From: Choanephora cucurbitarum
Lineage: Eukaryota; Mucoromycota; Mucoromycetes; Mucorales; Choanephoraceae
Reading direction: 5' to 3'
DNA length: 64,000 bases
NCBI GenBank assembly: GCA_025331435.1
Contig: JAIWNI010000021.1
Location: 124,001 to 188,000 of the forward strand
The position numbers were made by a program, and so were the translations under genes. The notes beneath the pieces were generated by a model that saw only the letters and a program-made list of their open reading frames with translations, was not told where the DNA came from and searched no databases. This document shows, one piece after another, positions 43,706 through 54,997 of the stretch. Within the stretch, counting starts at the first letter, position 1. Each line of letters begins with the position of its first letter.

Positions 43706-46466
43706 CTAAAAAACACACTTAAAAAATAACCTTCCTATCTCCTCCCCCCTTTTTCATATATACATGTATATATGTATATATCTTCCTTACTCAAAAAAGA
43801 CTTGAATGACCTAGAAGTAATAAAAAAAAGAGCTATCAGTTAAAAAGAAGTGAGTGGAGAAGAAAGAGGTATCTAGCTAAGAAGGAAGGCATGCTTTTTT
43901 ACGTCATCAATAGCTTTAGAAGCATTCACCGTCAAAGTTACGTATAATACCTTTACTCTTTTAGTTTATTGAAATATAATAACGCCTTTAATCCTACGTG
44001 ACAATGGATTGCTTATAAGAGAGAGATCAGGCTGTCTCTCAGTTAACTCGTGACATCGATTTATCTGAAATTCCTTGTCTGTTAGTACCAGGTTTATCAT
44101 TCTCTTGACCTGATAATAGGATATATCGTTTCCAGAAATAGATCACACATTAAATCAGATTACACACAGAAAACTTAGATTGCAGGCTGTACACTTAAAA
44201 CTAGGGCATTATGTCTAATCGAATTTTAAAAAAAAAGGAGGAGCCTAAAATAAGGTATTACTTGTGAGATACGGACACATATAAACCGGCTTCCTTTTCT
44301 TTGGTATCATGGTTACACTGTTCCGTTGACACTTATAGAGCAGCAACGCATTTATCACTTTTTGTTCTTCCTCTTTGTTTCATGCTTTCGAGTATACAGC
44401 AATAGGTGTCATCAGAATTAGAAGAAAAATCAAACTATCATCCAATATCTTATTGACACGAACAAAACCATCATTATCACTCTTGATTAAAGGAAGTCAC
44501 TGCAGAGTAGAAAGCTTTCAGCAGTGCACATCATGCAAACCAATTGAGAATCACGATATTCTTCAATAACTGACAGCTAGAAACTTCTATTGTTTCAATG
44601 GTTGTATCTGGATCTCTTTTGGAAGTGGTAGCTTTGGGTTTAGTAAAAAGAAAAGAAGGGCAGTTTGAGAATGAATTGCAAATGCCATCTGCTACGATCC
44701 TGTTTCCTTTTAAAAAAGAAGATTCTTTATAGCATTAGTAAAAATCTAATCTTCTTTAGCTTTGGCTCACTACCTGATGTTAAAATGCAGCTGTCTGATC
44801 TAACTTTCCTTATCTTTGCCTTGACAAACACATAAGGTGTTTGTATTCATCAACCCTGTTTGAGATAAGAGAAATAAAGGCAAAGCTGAAAAAGATGTTT
44901 AAGAATTCAAAAGAATTTGATTAGAGATTCTAAAACTAAAGTTATTGTGGGGTTGCAATAAACAGAAAGTGTTGATAGCAACCATTTTTGGAGGAGAACT
45001 ACACGAGATGTTGGTCATTATACCTTATAATCCCCAGAAAGAATATCATAAAAGAATCACGAACAAACAGCTACGTCCTGCATTTATCTTTGTGGCAATG
45101 GATGCAGCTTGGGTTCGTATCTCATTAACTCTTTAAGAGTTTTATGCTTCCTATACTTAATTTAGTTGTTGGATCAGGTCGGTGACGTATAACAGTTCAT
45201 AGTAACTTTGCTTGTGTCCAACAAAAAGAGAAAAAAGATGATGTGAAGGCAAACAAAGAAAATGAAGAGAGGAAAACATATTGCTTTTAAGCAATACAAA
45301 AAAAAAGAAGGTGTTTTTTCCTTTATTTAAGAATCAAATCATTTTTTTCTGTTGTTCTTTTGGATCAAGCATCAATAAACTCCAATTCCCAAACCATTGA
45401 TATCAGCAGCAAAAGCGACATTCATTCTGTTGTCCTATAGTTGCGTTCCTACGAGTAAGTGTTCTTGAACAATGAGACATCTTCAGTAGGCTCCTCCTTT
45501 ACATCTTCCTTCTTTTGGCAATAAGTAAATAGCATCCTTGTATTTTTATTCTTTTGCGCCATTATAGTATGTATTATGGATCATTTGTAATTGCACAATG
45601 CATTTATTTTACATCTAAAGGAGTTGCTGTTCATTTTAAGATGATCATAACCTTGCTAACAAATAGCCAGTTATTGCAATTTAGGTACAGTTGGTAAATC
45701 AAATGTACTAATAGCTCTCTTTCATAAAGCTGTCATAATCTACCTTGTCATCGGTTTGTCGTTGATGTTAATTTCTGTCGTAAGCCTTTATTAAAGGCTT
45801 GCAATTGGATTTTCTTCATCTAAAGACAATATCTTGAAGTAAACAGAAAGGCCTCTTTTAAGCCAATTAATTCTTTTGAATTTTGTCCAAGTGATTCTAT
45901 TAGTTTTTAGAAGTTATTCAGGTAACTTGGATGACCACAACATTTTTCAAAGAGTTTTTTTTTTGCAATAATTGTTTTATGAATATATATTTCAGCTCAA
46001 GCCATATCAGTGTATACAGTTAGTAACATGTAAACTAAAATTGTGGTAGATCCTTTTGCAAGCTTGCTATGAAATTAATGCTGCAAAGCTGCTATCAGGT
46101 TTTGCAGCTTCTCTTCTTTTTTATCTTTCTTCAAGATTTGTCATATAAAGATAACCCATCAAGACCGCAGAAGCTTATTGAGCAACAAAAAAACATTCAA
46201 GCACATTCATTTTGTCAAAGGAAATTATTCAGCCTCAGAGTATAGTAAGTGAAAAACAATATGAAGCTTGCATTATGTGGCCAACTAGACAATAGAATTG
46301 CATTTCAAAATTGTTCATAAACACCTTATCACAGAATTGCTACCGAAACATTTCCATTACAAAATATATTGCTGTCAAGTTTTACCGCAAGATTGTTCAA
46401 CAAACTATTTCATCATTGATAGCAACAAAAATCAGGACTTTGGTTCTCTTGCGTAGCGCAAACATA
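43706..46466. other. Gene-poor stretch with scattered transposon-like motifs
   Basis: A degraded relative of the 70-bp repeat family is visible near 44128-44195 ('tttccagaaatagatcac', 'cttagattgcagg'). A 37-codon minus-strand frame at 45449-45562 ('MAQKNKNTRMLFTYCQKK...') is the only short frame that reads sensibly; it is too weak to call a gene. Confidence 0.4.
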
Positions 46467-46669
46467 CAATATTACCCCGCAATAACGGGATTCGGTATGG
46501 ATTCAGAGTTGTCCATTGTTGTAAGAATTCTGTCGTCTCTTATCCCTGCTTAAATCGAGAGGGAACAAATGATATAATGTGAAAAGTGTATACCTAACGT
46601 AATTGTAATCTCATGTTTGTACGGCACCAAACCATGCAATATCGATTCCGTTATTGCGAGGTAGTACTG
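46467..46669. mobile_element. 203-bp MITE with TA flanks
   Basis: The left end 'caatattaccccgcaataac' and the reverse complement of the right end 'cagtactacctcgcaataac' align over about 35 bp with roughly 80 percent identity. TA flanks both ends (46465-46466, 46670-46671). The size, ends and TA duplication fit a Tc1/mariner-type MITE. Confidence 0.75.
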
Positions 46670-46916
46670 TATCCAGCCTGTCCAATTCAAACACACTACA
46701 TGGTATTCAAGCAAGTCCTAGTTTGTCAACAGAGGAGGGATAACAAACGCATATGCGTGCAAATACTTGATACTTAGAAGAGTAAAGAGTTGATAGTTGT
46801 GGCGCTTAAGGCAAAATAATAGAAATGAAAAGGTTTACTTTTAGTTTGTTTCTTTTCAAAACATTTACTTGCTTTTTTTTATATACTATTGTATCAAGAA
46901 CGTAACAACAATAGTC

Positions 46917-47007
46917 TCTTTATTTAAGAGTGTGTATATTCTTGAGAAATACACTCTTATAGTGGGCATACTCTTAAATCAAACACTCTCAAATCGAGCC
47001 AATACTG
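46917..47007. repeat. Transposon end with repeated 'acactctta' motifs
   Basis: Read on the minus strand it begins TA-'cagtattggctcgatttgag' and continues with repeated 'gagtgt' and 'aagagt' motifs in both orientations. The CAGT start after TA resembles a Tc1/mariner terminus. No matching left end was found, so this looks like a solo or truncated end. Confidence 0.55.
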
Positions 47008-47009
47008 TA

Positions 47010-48313
47010 TGATGTTTTCTTTTGTTAAAGAAACAATAGTAGAGCCGGTAGAATATGTATCAAGTTGGTTTTTTCAGTTTGAATAGAACCTATTCTGCTG
47101 ACCTTTTCTTTCTTTTTTATCCCGAATGCTCCCACGTAAGAATACACAATTCATAGAAGTTTCTTTTATTACATCAAGTAGTATATTTGGATACAATGAG
47201 TCAATTATACAAAAAGGAAGCCATGAATTTCTCACGTCAAATATGAACAAAACGTGGCCTGATGGAGTCCATGGAGTAGCACAGACATATACGATGAGTT
47301 GGTGAGGGAGCTTGGTGGAAAAGAACAGTTGAGTACTACATATTACAATCTTTGTGTTTGCGTAACGTTTGAGACAGAGATTTGATTCAACTAGACCACA
47401 ACTCAGGTTCTTTTTTCTTCTCCCAATTAGAGTGGAAAAGTTCCTTGCAGGTTCTAGATAGATCTCATGAAAGAATTAACATACGGTATTGTATCCTTGC
47501 AAAGTGAAATAAACGAAAAAATGCATTTTTTTTTATTCAAAAAGAGTGGAGGTATAACATATCAAACTGGTTGTTGGTAGCAGGCATTAACGGAGTTAAT
47601 GCGAATTCAATGGGCGCACTTGAAGCTTTTGGATCATATAGCATTTATCTTTCTGATAGTGCTTCCACCCGAGATTTTTTTGTTGGGTCCCAAAGAACAA
47701 AAAGGAAAGGAGGAAAAACTCGAATAAAGAGTATTACCTGATCATTAAATCTCATTTGTCTTCTTTATGGCTGAAAAGGTCTGCCTTTACATTACAATGA
47801 GGTTGATAAATGAAGGCACTGGGCTTCGAAGCTACAGTAGAAGGATGAGTTTGGAGCAAGCATGTTTGTTCTACGTTCTAGGCTTGACTTTTATTTTTGG
47901 GTGATTTTTATATACCATCCAATCATTTGCGTGCTTCACAGCAGCATATGGGCTAGTATAATTCATGTAGTATCGGATCAAACAATGTTACATTTTAATG
48001 CAAATAAATCGAATGCTTTTGTGGTAGAAAAGAAAGAGGTCGAGAAGCTTAGCCTTCGTCATACTAAGTCATGTTTAGTCTAAAAAAGCATCCATATAAT
48101 CTCTCTTGCTTCAAGTTATTTAAGCTTATTTACTATATCAGTATAGATCATTGAAATAAATTTCATGCATTGCTCTTGGTTATTACAAACAAAAGAATCA
48201 ACAAGAAAAGGAAGTCTACTATGAGTAAAATCATACATAATCCTTAGAAGTAAAAGAAAAAGGGAAGTTTGTGTTCAAGAAAGACTAGAATTGAACAGAC
48301 AAAAAAAAAAGAG
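47010..48313. other. Intergenic, upstream of the second inhibitor gene
   Basis: No supported gene. A small perfect hairpin (gcattaac gga gttaatgc) lies near 47583-47601. Confidence 0.5.
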
Positions 48314-48321
48314 TATAAATA
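48314..48321 (+). promoter_or_regulatory. TATA box of the second inhibitor gene
   Basis: TATAAATA occurs 73 bp upstream of the ATG at 48394, preceded by an A run and followed by a C/A/T-rich leader, as in strongly expressed fungal secretory genes. Confidence 0.6.
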
Positions 48322-48393
48322 CCTTGTCTCTTTCAAGCAAATCTCAAGAAACCAATCAATTCAAACTTATCTTCTCTCTAAAAGAAATCAATC

Positions 48394-48747
48394 ATGGTCA
48401 AGCTCACTCTCTGTCTTCTTGCTACCTGTGCTCTCTTCGCTTCTGCTGCTCCTACTGCCTCTACCACCATGACCATCAGTTCTACTGGAACCAATGCTAA
48501 GTACACTTTATCTTGTAACCCTATTGGTGGCAACCATCCTCGTCGTCAAGAGGCATGTAATGTATTGAAGCGATGCAATGGTAACTTGAACGCCATTACT
48601 CCTTCAGGCAGTATATGTACTGCCGTTCATGCTCCTGTCACTGTTACTGTTGAAGGAACCTATGGAGGCAAGCCAATCTATCTTAAGAAGGAATTTACTA
48701 ATGCTTGTGTTGCCAGTGCTCAACTAGGCCCTCTTGCAGAAATCTAG
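48394..48747 (+). CDS. Second secreted subtilisin-inhibitor-like (SSI family) protein
   Basis: Intronless, 117 aa. A signal peptide (about 1-18, 'MVKLTLCLLATCALFASA') precedes the SSI-like domain: 'YTLSCNPIGGNHPRRQEAC', 'RCNGNLNAITPSGSICTAV', 'VTVEGTYGGKPIY', 'FTNACVA'. Two extra Cys-context changes relative to the 13.5-kb copy are seen ('LKRCNGN'), giving five Cys in the mature part. The predicted P1 residue is Ala in 'CTAVHAP', against Leu in the other copy, so the two would target different proteases if active. Mature domains are clearly homologous but diverged; this is an old duplicate. Confidence 0.8.
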   Translation: MVKLTLCLLATCALFASAAPTASTTMTISSTGTNAKYTLSCNPIGGNHPRRQEACNVLKRCNGNLNAITPSGSICTAVHAPVTVTVEGTYGGKPIYLKKEFTNACVASAQLGPLAEI

Positions 48748-50058
48748 ATTATGTATTTGGTACCATGTTACTCTAAATACAATACAAAAGTGGAATAGTG
48801 ATAAAAAAAAAGAGTCTTTTTTAATAATAAAAATGCCCATTTAATAATCAACACAATAAAATGTTGTCAGAATACTAATACTATTGTCTTGTTTCTTTTG
48901 TTCTTTTAGGGAGGAGGAGTGGGGAAGGAAATGAAAAGGGAGGATCGAGATATTAAAGCTGGTTTACATGAATATTGTCAAGCGTCAGTAGTATGTGTTT
49001 GATAGACAGAAAGGAAAATAAGAAAAGCAATTAAGATCTAGTATGTCTAAGAAACAAAATAGCAAGCTATATCTCCAAATCGAATGATGCTATTGCCTGC
49101 ATGCATGCGGGTACCTAGTAGCAGCTACAAACACGTTTTCTTAATCATGAGCATTGTACACAAGAGAAAAGATGAATCTGATATATCTATCTAATTCATT
49201 AAGTTATGGATGATTGCACTCCTAAAACAAAAGCAAAAATGAGGGGATATTGAACATATTATATAATGCAGACTCCCACTTTTTTTCTTGCAGTTTCAGT
49301 TTTATGCATAAATCGATTATGTAAAGCATAAATGCAGTTGATCTATCAAATAGCTGCCCTGTTTTCTTTTAATATTGTTGATAGAGAATAAAAATATTGA
49401 TAGTTGCTTAGTTTTTGTAAACCTTTCAAAGTGCACCATCCTTAAATCTCTCTAAGTCACAAAAAAATTGGTTTAATTCACTGGCACAGTGCGCTAATTG
49501 ACCTCTGTTTCCTGGTAACTTGAGGATTTGAAGATCTATTCATGAATAGTCTCCCTCCTCAGTTCATCATATTGTAAAGTAGGTATATTGTAATACCAAG
49601 AGAATAACTTTCGATAAATACCTTCAACACAATAGTGCTAGACGACCCCTCCCTTGTGGCCACTAAGGCTGCGGGGGGGGGGGGGTAGGATACAACATTA
49701 TCTTAAATACATATAACATCATATACTTATTATAAATAAAAACAGGTTCTTCCTCCTATACGTTTATTTTGGTCTTTTCAAGTGAAACAGTTCTAGGTTA
49801 AGTCTAAACAAATCTATTGACAAGACCCTCTACAATGCAAGATGCTCAAGCATCATAAAGCACAATGTTTTGTGCCTCATCCCTAATATAATAACGTAAA
49901 CTCATTGCTGTATTTTCTTTACCTTTTGTTTTGTATATCTATTGTTATATGAATAAAGATTTACAGCCCATTTAAGTTCTCTTTTCGACCCCGCAACAAT
50001 ATCCTTTTTCCTGTTTATATCGTTCTCCAGTATTAATACTATTTGCTAGTCAATAAAA
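48748..50058. other. Intergenic with a poly-G tract
   Basis: No supported gene. The 13-base G run at 49673-49685 is striking in this AT-rich background. A T/C-rich promoter leader precedes the MULE-type gene. Confidence 0.5.
49673..49685 (+). repeat. Poly-G run, 13 bases
   Basis: Direct reading: 'gctgc' followed by 13 G. Such runs are error-prone in sequencing and can form quadruplex-like structures with neighbours. Confidence 0.95.
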
Positions 50059-52029
50059 ATGTCATCTGTTATCACTTCAGCAATCGAAACTGTTTTCAAC
50101 CTCGACAACATTAGCACTGCTCTTGTTCCTTCTGAAATCGATGGTGTCAAGAAACTCAATCAGACAATCAAAGTTGAATCTTCAGTCTGGGAGAAGTGCC
50201 TCGAGAGAATTGAAGAAGAATGCGCTGTTAAGTGGAACATTTACAACAAGCAAAAAAGAAGAAGAATCGAGGATTCTGATGCTCCAGCTGATCCTACTAG
50301 AAAAGTTCGCGCTAAGCGGGTCGTTTTTAGTCAGACATACGAGTGCCATCGTGCAGGCAAGTATGTAACCACTGCCAAAACTGGTGGCCGCTCTATTCAG
50401 AAGAAGTCGAAGAAATGCGGTTGCCCTGCTCAACTCAAGGTCATCTGCTATACCAAGACGCCCTTGTTTTATATTTTTCAGCTCATCAATTCGCATGTTA
50501 ACCATGTACCCGGTGATAGTTCCGAGGATTTGGGTACCTTGCCTCTTGCTCGTATGGTTTTGAACGAAATCGAGCAACAGTTGTTGAGCTCTTCTAGTCC
50601 TCTTAGACAAGTGAAGGCTGATATTCTTCGCAAGCTGGACAACCAAGAATCAGGATTGCATGGTCGAACCGTTTCTTACCATGACATTTGGAACCGAATG
50701 CAGAAAGTAAAGAATCTAAATTTCATATCATATCACTTTTTCAATCTGATTCTTTGCCTTTTCTTTGACTAGATCAACAAGAAGCTTTACTTGTTTCACA
50801 ATGACGATATGACTTCCTTTCAAATTTGGTTGAATGACATTCTTCCTTCTAAAGGATTTATGCTTTTTCACGGCAATTTAGCCTCTTACTCAAACGATCC
50901 ATCTCTCTTTGCTTATGGCTTCATTTCTCCTGGGCAGCAAGCTCTTATTAAACAATCTCGCATCTTTAGTATGAATGTCACTTACAGCATTACTAAAAGA
51001 GTCAATGATATACTGTACAGCATCGTTGTGCGTGATGAATTGACCGATCGTGGGCATCCTGTTGCCTATATGATTACAAATGATCACACTCTTGGCCCGG
51101 TTACTCAATGGCTACAGTATCTGGAGAACAACGAGTTGATTGTTGATCCTAAGCAGATCATCATCGATTGCAGTCAAGTTGAAACTACCGCTATTAAGAA
51201 TGTTTTCCCTGGTTGTGAGGTTCAACATTGTCTATCTTATGTCTCTCAAGCATGGGATAGACAACTAAGCCTCAAGGTAAAGTATGGTGAGACACCTGAA
51301 GACAATCTTGCCATGAGAGAAGAAATGATGAGCGAGTTGAAATCTATGCTCTTCGAAAATGATGTGGATGCCTTCCATCAAAAGATCAGTACATTCTTCG
51401 ATGCTTATTCTGGCTTTGAAGAATTCCTTGATGATTTTGAAAAGGAATGGTGCAGTGAAGAGAAGTTTAAGATCTGGAGCCGTGCCTATCATCCTCTTGA
51501 GTCTAGTCACATTCTCACCAACAACCATGTCGAATCCTGGCAAAAGCAATTCAAGTCTGCTTACATGATGAGAAGTAAAAGTAGAAGACTTGATAGGTTA
51601 GTGTACGTCTTGACGGAAGAAGTAGAGTGCGATCTTGGAAAGGAGAAGATCAAGGCTGTGGAGAATACTGGAGCAGTGACTCCTGCTCAAAAAGAAAGAA
51701 GAAGAATAGAATCGGAAGCTGAAAGAGTACCAGAAGAAGCAAGAAACAAGATGATTACTGTTCCCGAAGACGAAAATGAAGACGATGTTGATATAGAAGG
51801 TGATATACTGGTAGAAGGTAGGTTTATGGTTCAGTCGTTCACTTCTGAGGGTGTAGTTTATTCTGTTTCTGTTGATAACTCGGTTATCCAGAACTGTACA
51901 TGTTATTACTACCAAAACAATCAAAGACTTTGCAAACACATGCACTTATTGAAGCTTCATGTTCCTCACTTGAGCTTGACTTCTTCTGATACTAGCCTCT
52001 CTTCTGATGATGCACCCATTATTGATTAA
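50059..52029 (+). CDS. MULE-type transposase-derived protein with SWIM zinc finger
   Basis: Two exons (50059-50706, 50773-52029), 634 aa. An N-terminal WRKY/FAR1-like zinc region ('YECHRAGKY', 'KKCGCPAQLKV', 'NSHVNHVPG') precedes the MULE RNase-H-fold domain ('RVNDILYSIVVRDELTDRG', 'HPVAYMITNDHTLGPVTQWL'). The second acidic position is present ('IIIDCSQVETTAI') and the third is in 'NNHVESWQ', but the first, normally Asp in 'MDATY', is Asn ('SMNVTYSITKR'). The 'CxFHV' site is also changed ('HCLSYVSQAW'). A SWIM finger follows ('CTCYYYQNN', 'CKHMH'). Two in-frame TAA codons (52027, 52081) cut off about 80 further codons of protein-like sequence. It is probably catalytically dead: either a decaying element or a domesticated DNA-binding protein. 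Confidence 0.8.
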
Positions 52030-52790
52030 AACAATTCTGGTGATGCTGAAGAAACATCACACATTGAATACGAGTTTGCTTAAATTAGTAGTATCATTAC
52101 TACATTACATCACGCTAAAAATGACCTTTTAAAAACAATAAACTCTACAACACATGAAGAAGCAAAACTTCTAAAAAGCAACCTCCAAAACTCTCCAAAT
52201 GCATTGCAAACATACATGGATAGATATAACCACTTCAATACAATGAACGCCCAAAAACAACAAACCTCCTCAGTAAGAATTGATCTTAGAGTCTGTTCGC
52301 CCTATTCGTGTCTTGAAAAATACTTTCAAGTCCCCTTGATATTCAAGGCTCATTATTACTAATAGATGTTGCCAGCATTAGGCGTAGCGAATGAAAAGTC
52401 GTTTTGTCTCTGAAGAGCATGATATTGGAAAAGCGATGAACAAGTTTGCTGATAAATTCGTGACTCACTTGAAGCAAAACTATAACAACAATAATAAATT
52501 TCGTGATGATATGAATAAATGGCTTCAATCCTTGTCATTTTCTTTTTTGCCCATTACTAACGTTAACCTTTCAGGGCAATCCGTGGCATTTTAAAGCTTA
52601 ATAAGTACATTGACAATGATTTGCCTGGTGTCTTCTGCAACGGAAAAATGAATGGCTTGTGTGAAAGTCTCAGAAAAGAAGCTGTTGAGAGTCCTGCTCG
52701 TTTGAGCTCAAGCATCAAAGTCGAGGTCTTCAACCTCCTTGAAGCATATCATCATCTGTATTGCTTCAACTTGTAATCCATATCTAATCA
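52030..52790 (+). pseudogene. Decayed 3' part of the MULE gene and further transposon fragments
   Basis: In the same frame as the MULE gene, past its stop, protein-like sequence continues ('AEETSHIEYEFA', stop, 'SIITTLHHAKNDLL', 'LQTYMDRYNHFNTMN'). From 52391 a separate frame reads 'EHDIGKAMNKFADKFVTH' to 52594. From about 52597 another reads 'LNKYIDNDLPGVFCNG' and 'VESPARLSSSIKVEV'. These are interrupted pieces of transposon-type genes; I do not recognise the second and third. Confidence 0.5.
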
Positions 52791-53282
52791 GCATACAAAT
52801 AGAATTTTGAAGACGATAAAGATATCAAAAAGCTGATGTACAAGCTTTAAAAGATTGGTGGCAGCGAAAATGGTGCCGTTTGTTGAACAGCAGAAAGTTC
52901 GATGATGTTGTAAGTAAGATATGTACATAAACTCTGATGGAGAAGTTGTCTAACACGCTTAAAATGTGATCAAGGTGGCAACAAAGAAGAAAGTAGAAGA
53001 CATTTTTGAGGCTATATGGGGATGCGTCTTTAAAGTTACAAGCGAGCATCCTACTCATAATTAGGAAGACAAAGCTCTAGAGAAATAGCAGCCGGTGGCT
53101 CGCTTATTTCTTAGGCTTGATCATATGCTTCTCCCCACCTCACTCGCTTGCTAGACTACACTCAAACTATATTTTTGAAGCCTATTGACGAACCGTGCAA
53201 AATGTTGCCAAAGGCGATAAATGTAGTTAATGCTCTCAGAGCCACGCTTTAACTATATACAAGTTTTCGACCAGAAAGCCAC

Positions 53283-54884
53283 TCGTCATCACACTAATTT
53301 CTATACTATAAATCATAAACAACAGATACTCCAACCACTAACCAATGCTGACTGGAGCATTTGACGCTGCAGACTTCCACAAGATTAGCTACGCTGAAGA
53401 AGCAGCCAGATAAGAGGAAGCATCATTTGCTTTTTTTTCTTGTCAAGAAATTGTCAATTGTTGCATTTCTAGAATATTCTCAATATCCCACGATGCAAAG
53501 ACTTTTAAGAAGACATAAATCAGTATCAAAAACGTGTTTTAGTCCCTATCAAATCTAGAAGTAATTGTACTAGAATCATGAACCAGGATACCATTTCTTT
53601 TGAATATATCGAAAGAACCACAAACAGCGATAAGTATACTTGCTTCATTATTATAACAACAAAAGGATAGATTATGGAGGGATACAAACTGATTTTATAC
53701 CCGCAACTATACCAAAAAAAGATGAACAAGAAGACCGTTCCGGAGATCTGGGACTTTAATTAAAAGTAGTTATAACTCAAATGGGTTTCCTGGGTCAACA
53801 ATGCGTGTTTGGCTAAAGCGATAGAAAAAGGCTGTAGATCAACCTAACATACCTAAATTGAATGCGTATAATAGAGGAGTACCTTTCTTGTTCTTGGGCA
53901 GACATCATGTTTTTATAGAAAATGTTCTTGAAACAAGAAGCAGTAGTACAATGATTGATTTAAGTCTTTTACTTGTTAAAAGCTTTTTCAAAATCTCTTC
54001 AAAACTGTCGTAATACCATTGCAACTCATAACTATGTCAACAAAAAGCTATTTTTCACCCTGAAAAGAGCTAAAGTTAGAAGAATGAGAAGGTAAAACTG
54101 CTTGTGAAGGCCAAGTCGAATACAGCCAAAGCTCCCTTTTCGTGGATGAAACATGATTCAACTTATATATCAATTGGTAATGAGCAAGAGCAACTGCCAA
54201 TGGTACCAATATAACTTATTTTGTTGTCATAAGCCATCGTAGAGTAGAGTTAGTGACAAGCCATCATCGGCTTGGATCTACACATTCCGATGAATTCATT
54301 GATTTTGTTGATTATCTGATTGCTCATATAAAGAGATAGAGATATCCAAGGTTACTCTATTATCTGTGATAGCTCTCAAATTCTCACTCAAGCAGCAAAA
54401 TAAAAGCTAGAACAAGGTGTCTACCTTCTGTTGAAGCTTTCCTCCTTTAGTATCCCTTCCTCAGCCCTATTGACAAAATGTTTTCTAGATCGAGGCGAGG
54501 CATGAAGAAGCATGACATGAAAAACTCAACCAATCTCTTGCAAAAAGTCTTTGGATCTTTGTATTTGATTGAAAGAGATGATTTCTAAGGCTGAATAAGT
54601 TGCTCCTCATCCTTTTTTCGATCACTGTATTTGTGAAGAAATATGTAGATATACATTAAATATAAAGAACTGTAATGCTATACTCTTTATAGAAGTTTTA
54701 CACTTTCTTGACAAGAAAACAAACCTAATAACACTTTCTCTTGTTTGGCTGCTTCTTCAGCGTAGCTAATCTTGTGGAAGTCTGCAGCGTCAAATGCTCC
54801 AGTCAGCATTGGTTAGTGGTTGGAATATCTGTTGTTTATGATCTAGAGCGTAGAAATTGGTGAAAATTTGTGTGACGGTGAGCG
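53283..54884 (+). mobile_element. Decayed IS630/Tc1-type element with long inverted repeats
   Basis: 97 bp at 53312-53408 and 54746-54842 are inverted copies with one mismatch; weaker similarity continues outward about 30-40 bp on each side (to about 53283 and 54884). Between them, broken frames keep DDE-transposase traces on the plus strand, for example 'FIDFVDYLIAHIK' (near 54300) and 'YPFLSPIDKMFSRSRRGMKK' (54451-), the latter matching the 'PFLNPIE...WSK' end of the DDE domain. Numerous stops mean it is inactive. It ends about 115 bp before the start of the kinase gene. Confidence 0.8.
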
Positions 54885-54997
54885 GTTTTAAGGTTAAAAT
54901 CTGTGTTTTTTTTCTTTTTCTCTCTCTCTTTGTTTCGAGAGTAGACTTTCTCCTCCTGTTTTTTCTTTCCCTTTTTTTTTCTTTAGGTTATCCTTCA

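Noticed and set aside
45112..45125. 'gggttcgtatctc' as a tRNA B box
   Set aside because: Does not match GGTTCGANTCC closely and no cloverleaf surrounds it; no tRNA gene was found in the window.
45449..45562. 37-codon minus-strand frame
   Set aside because: Reads plausibly but is too short, lacks context and may be chance.
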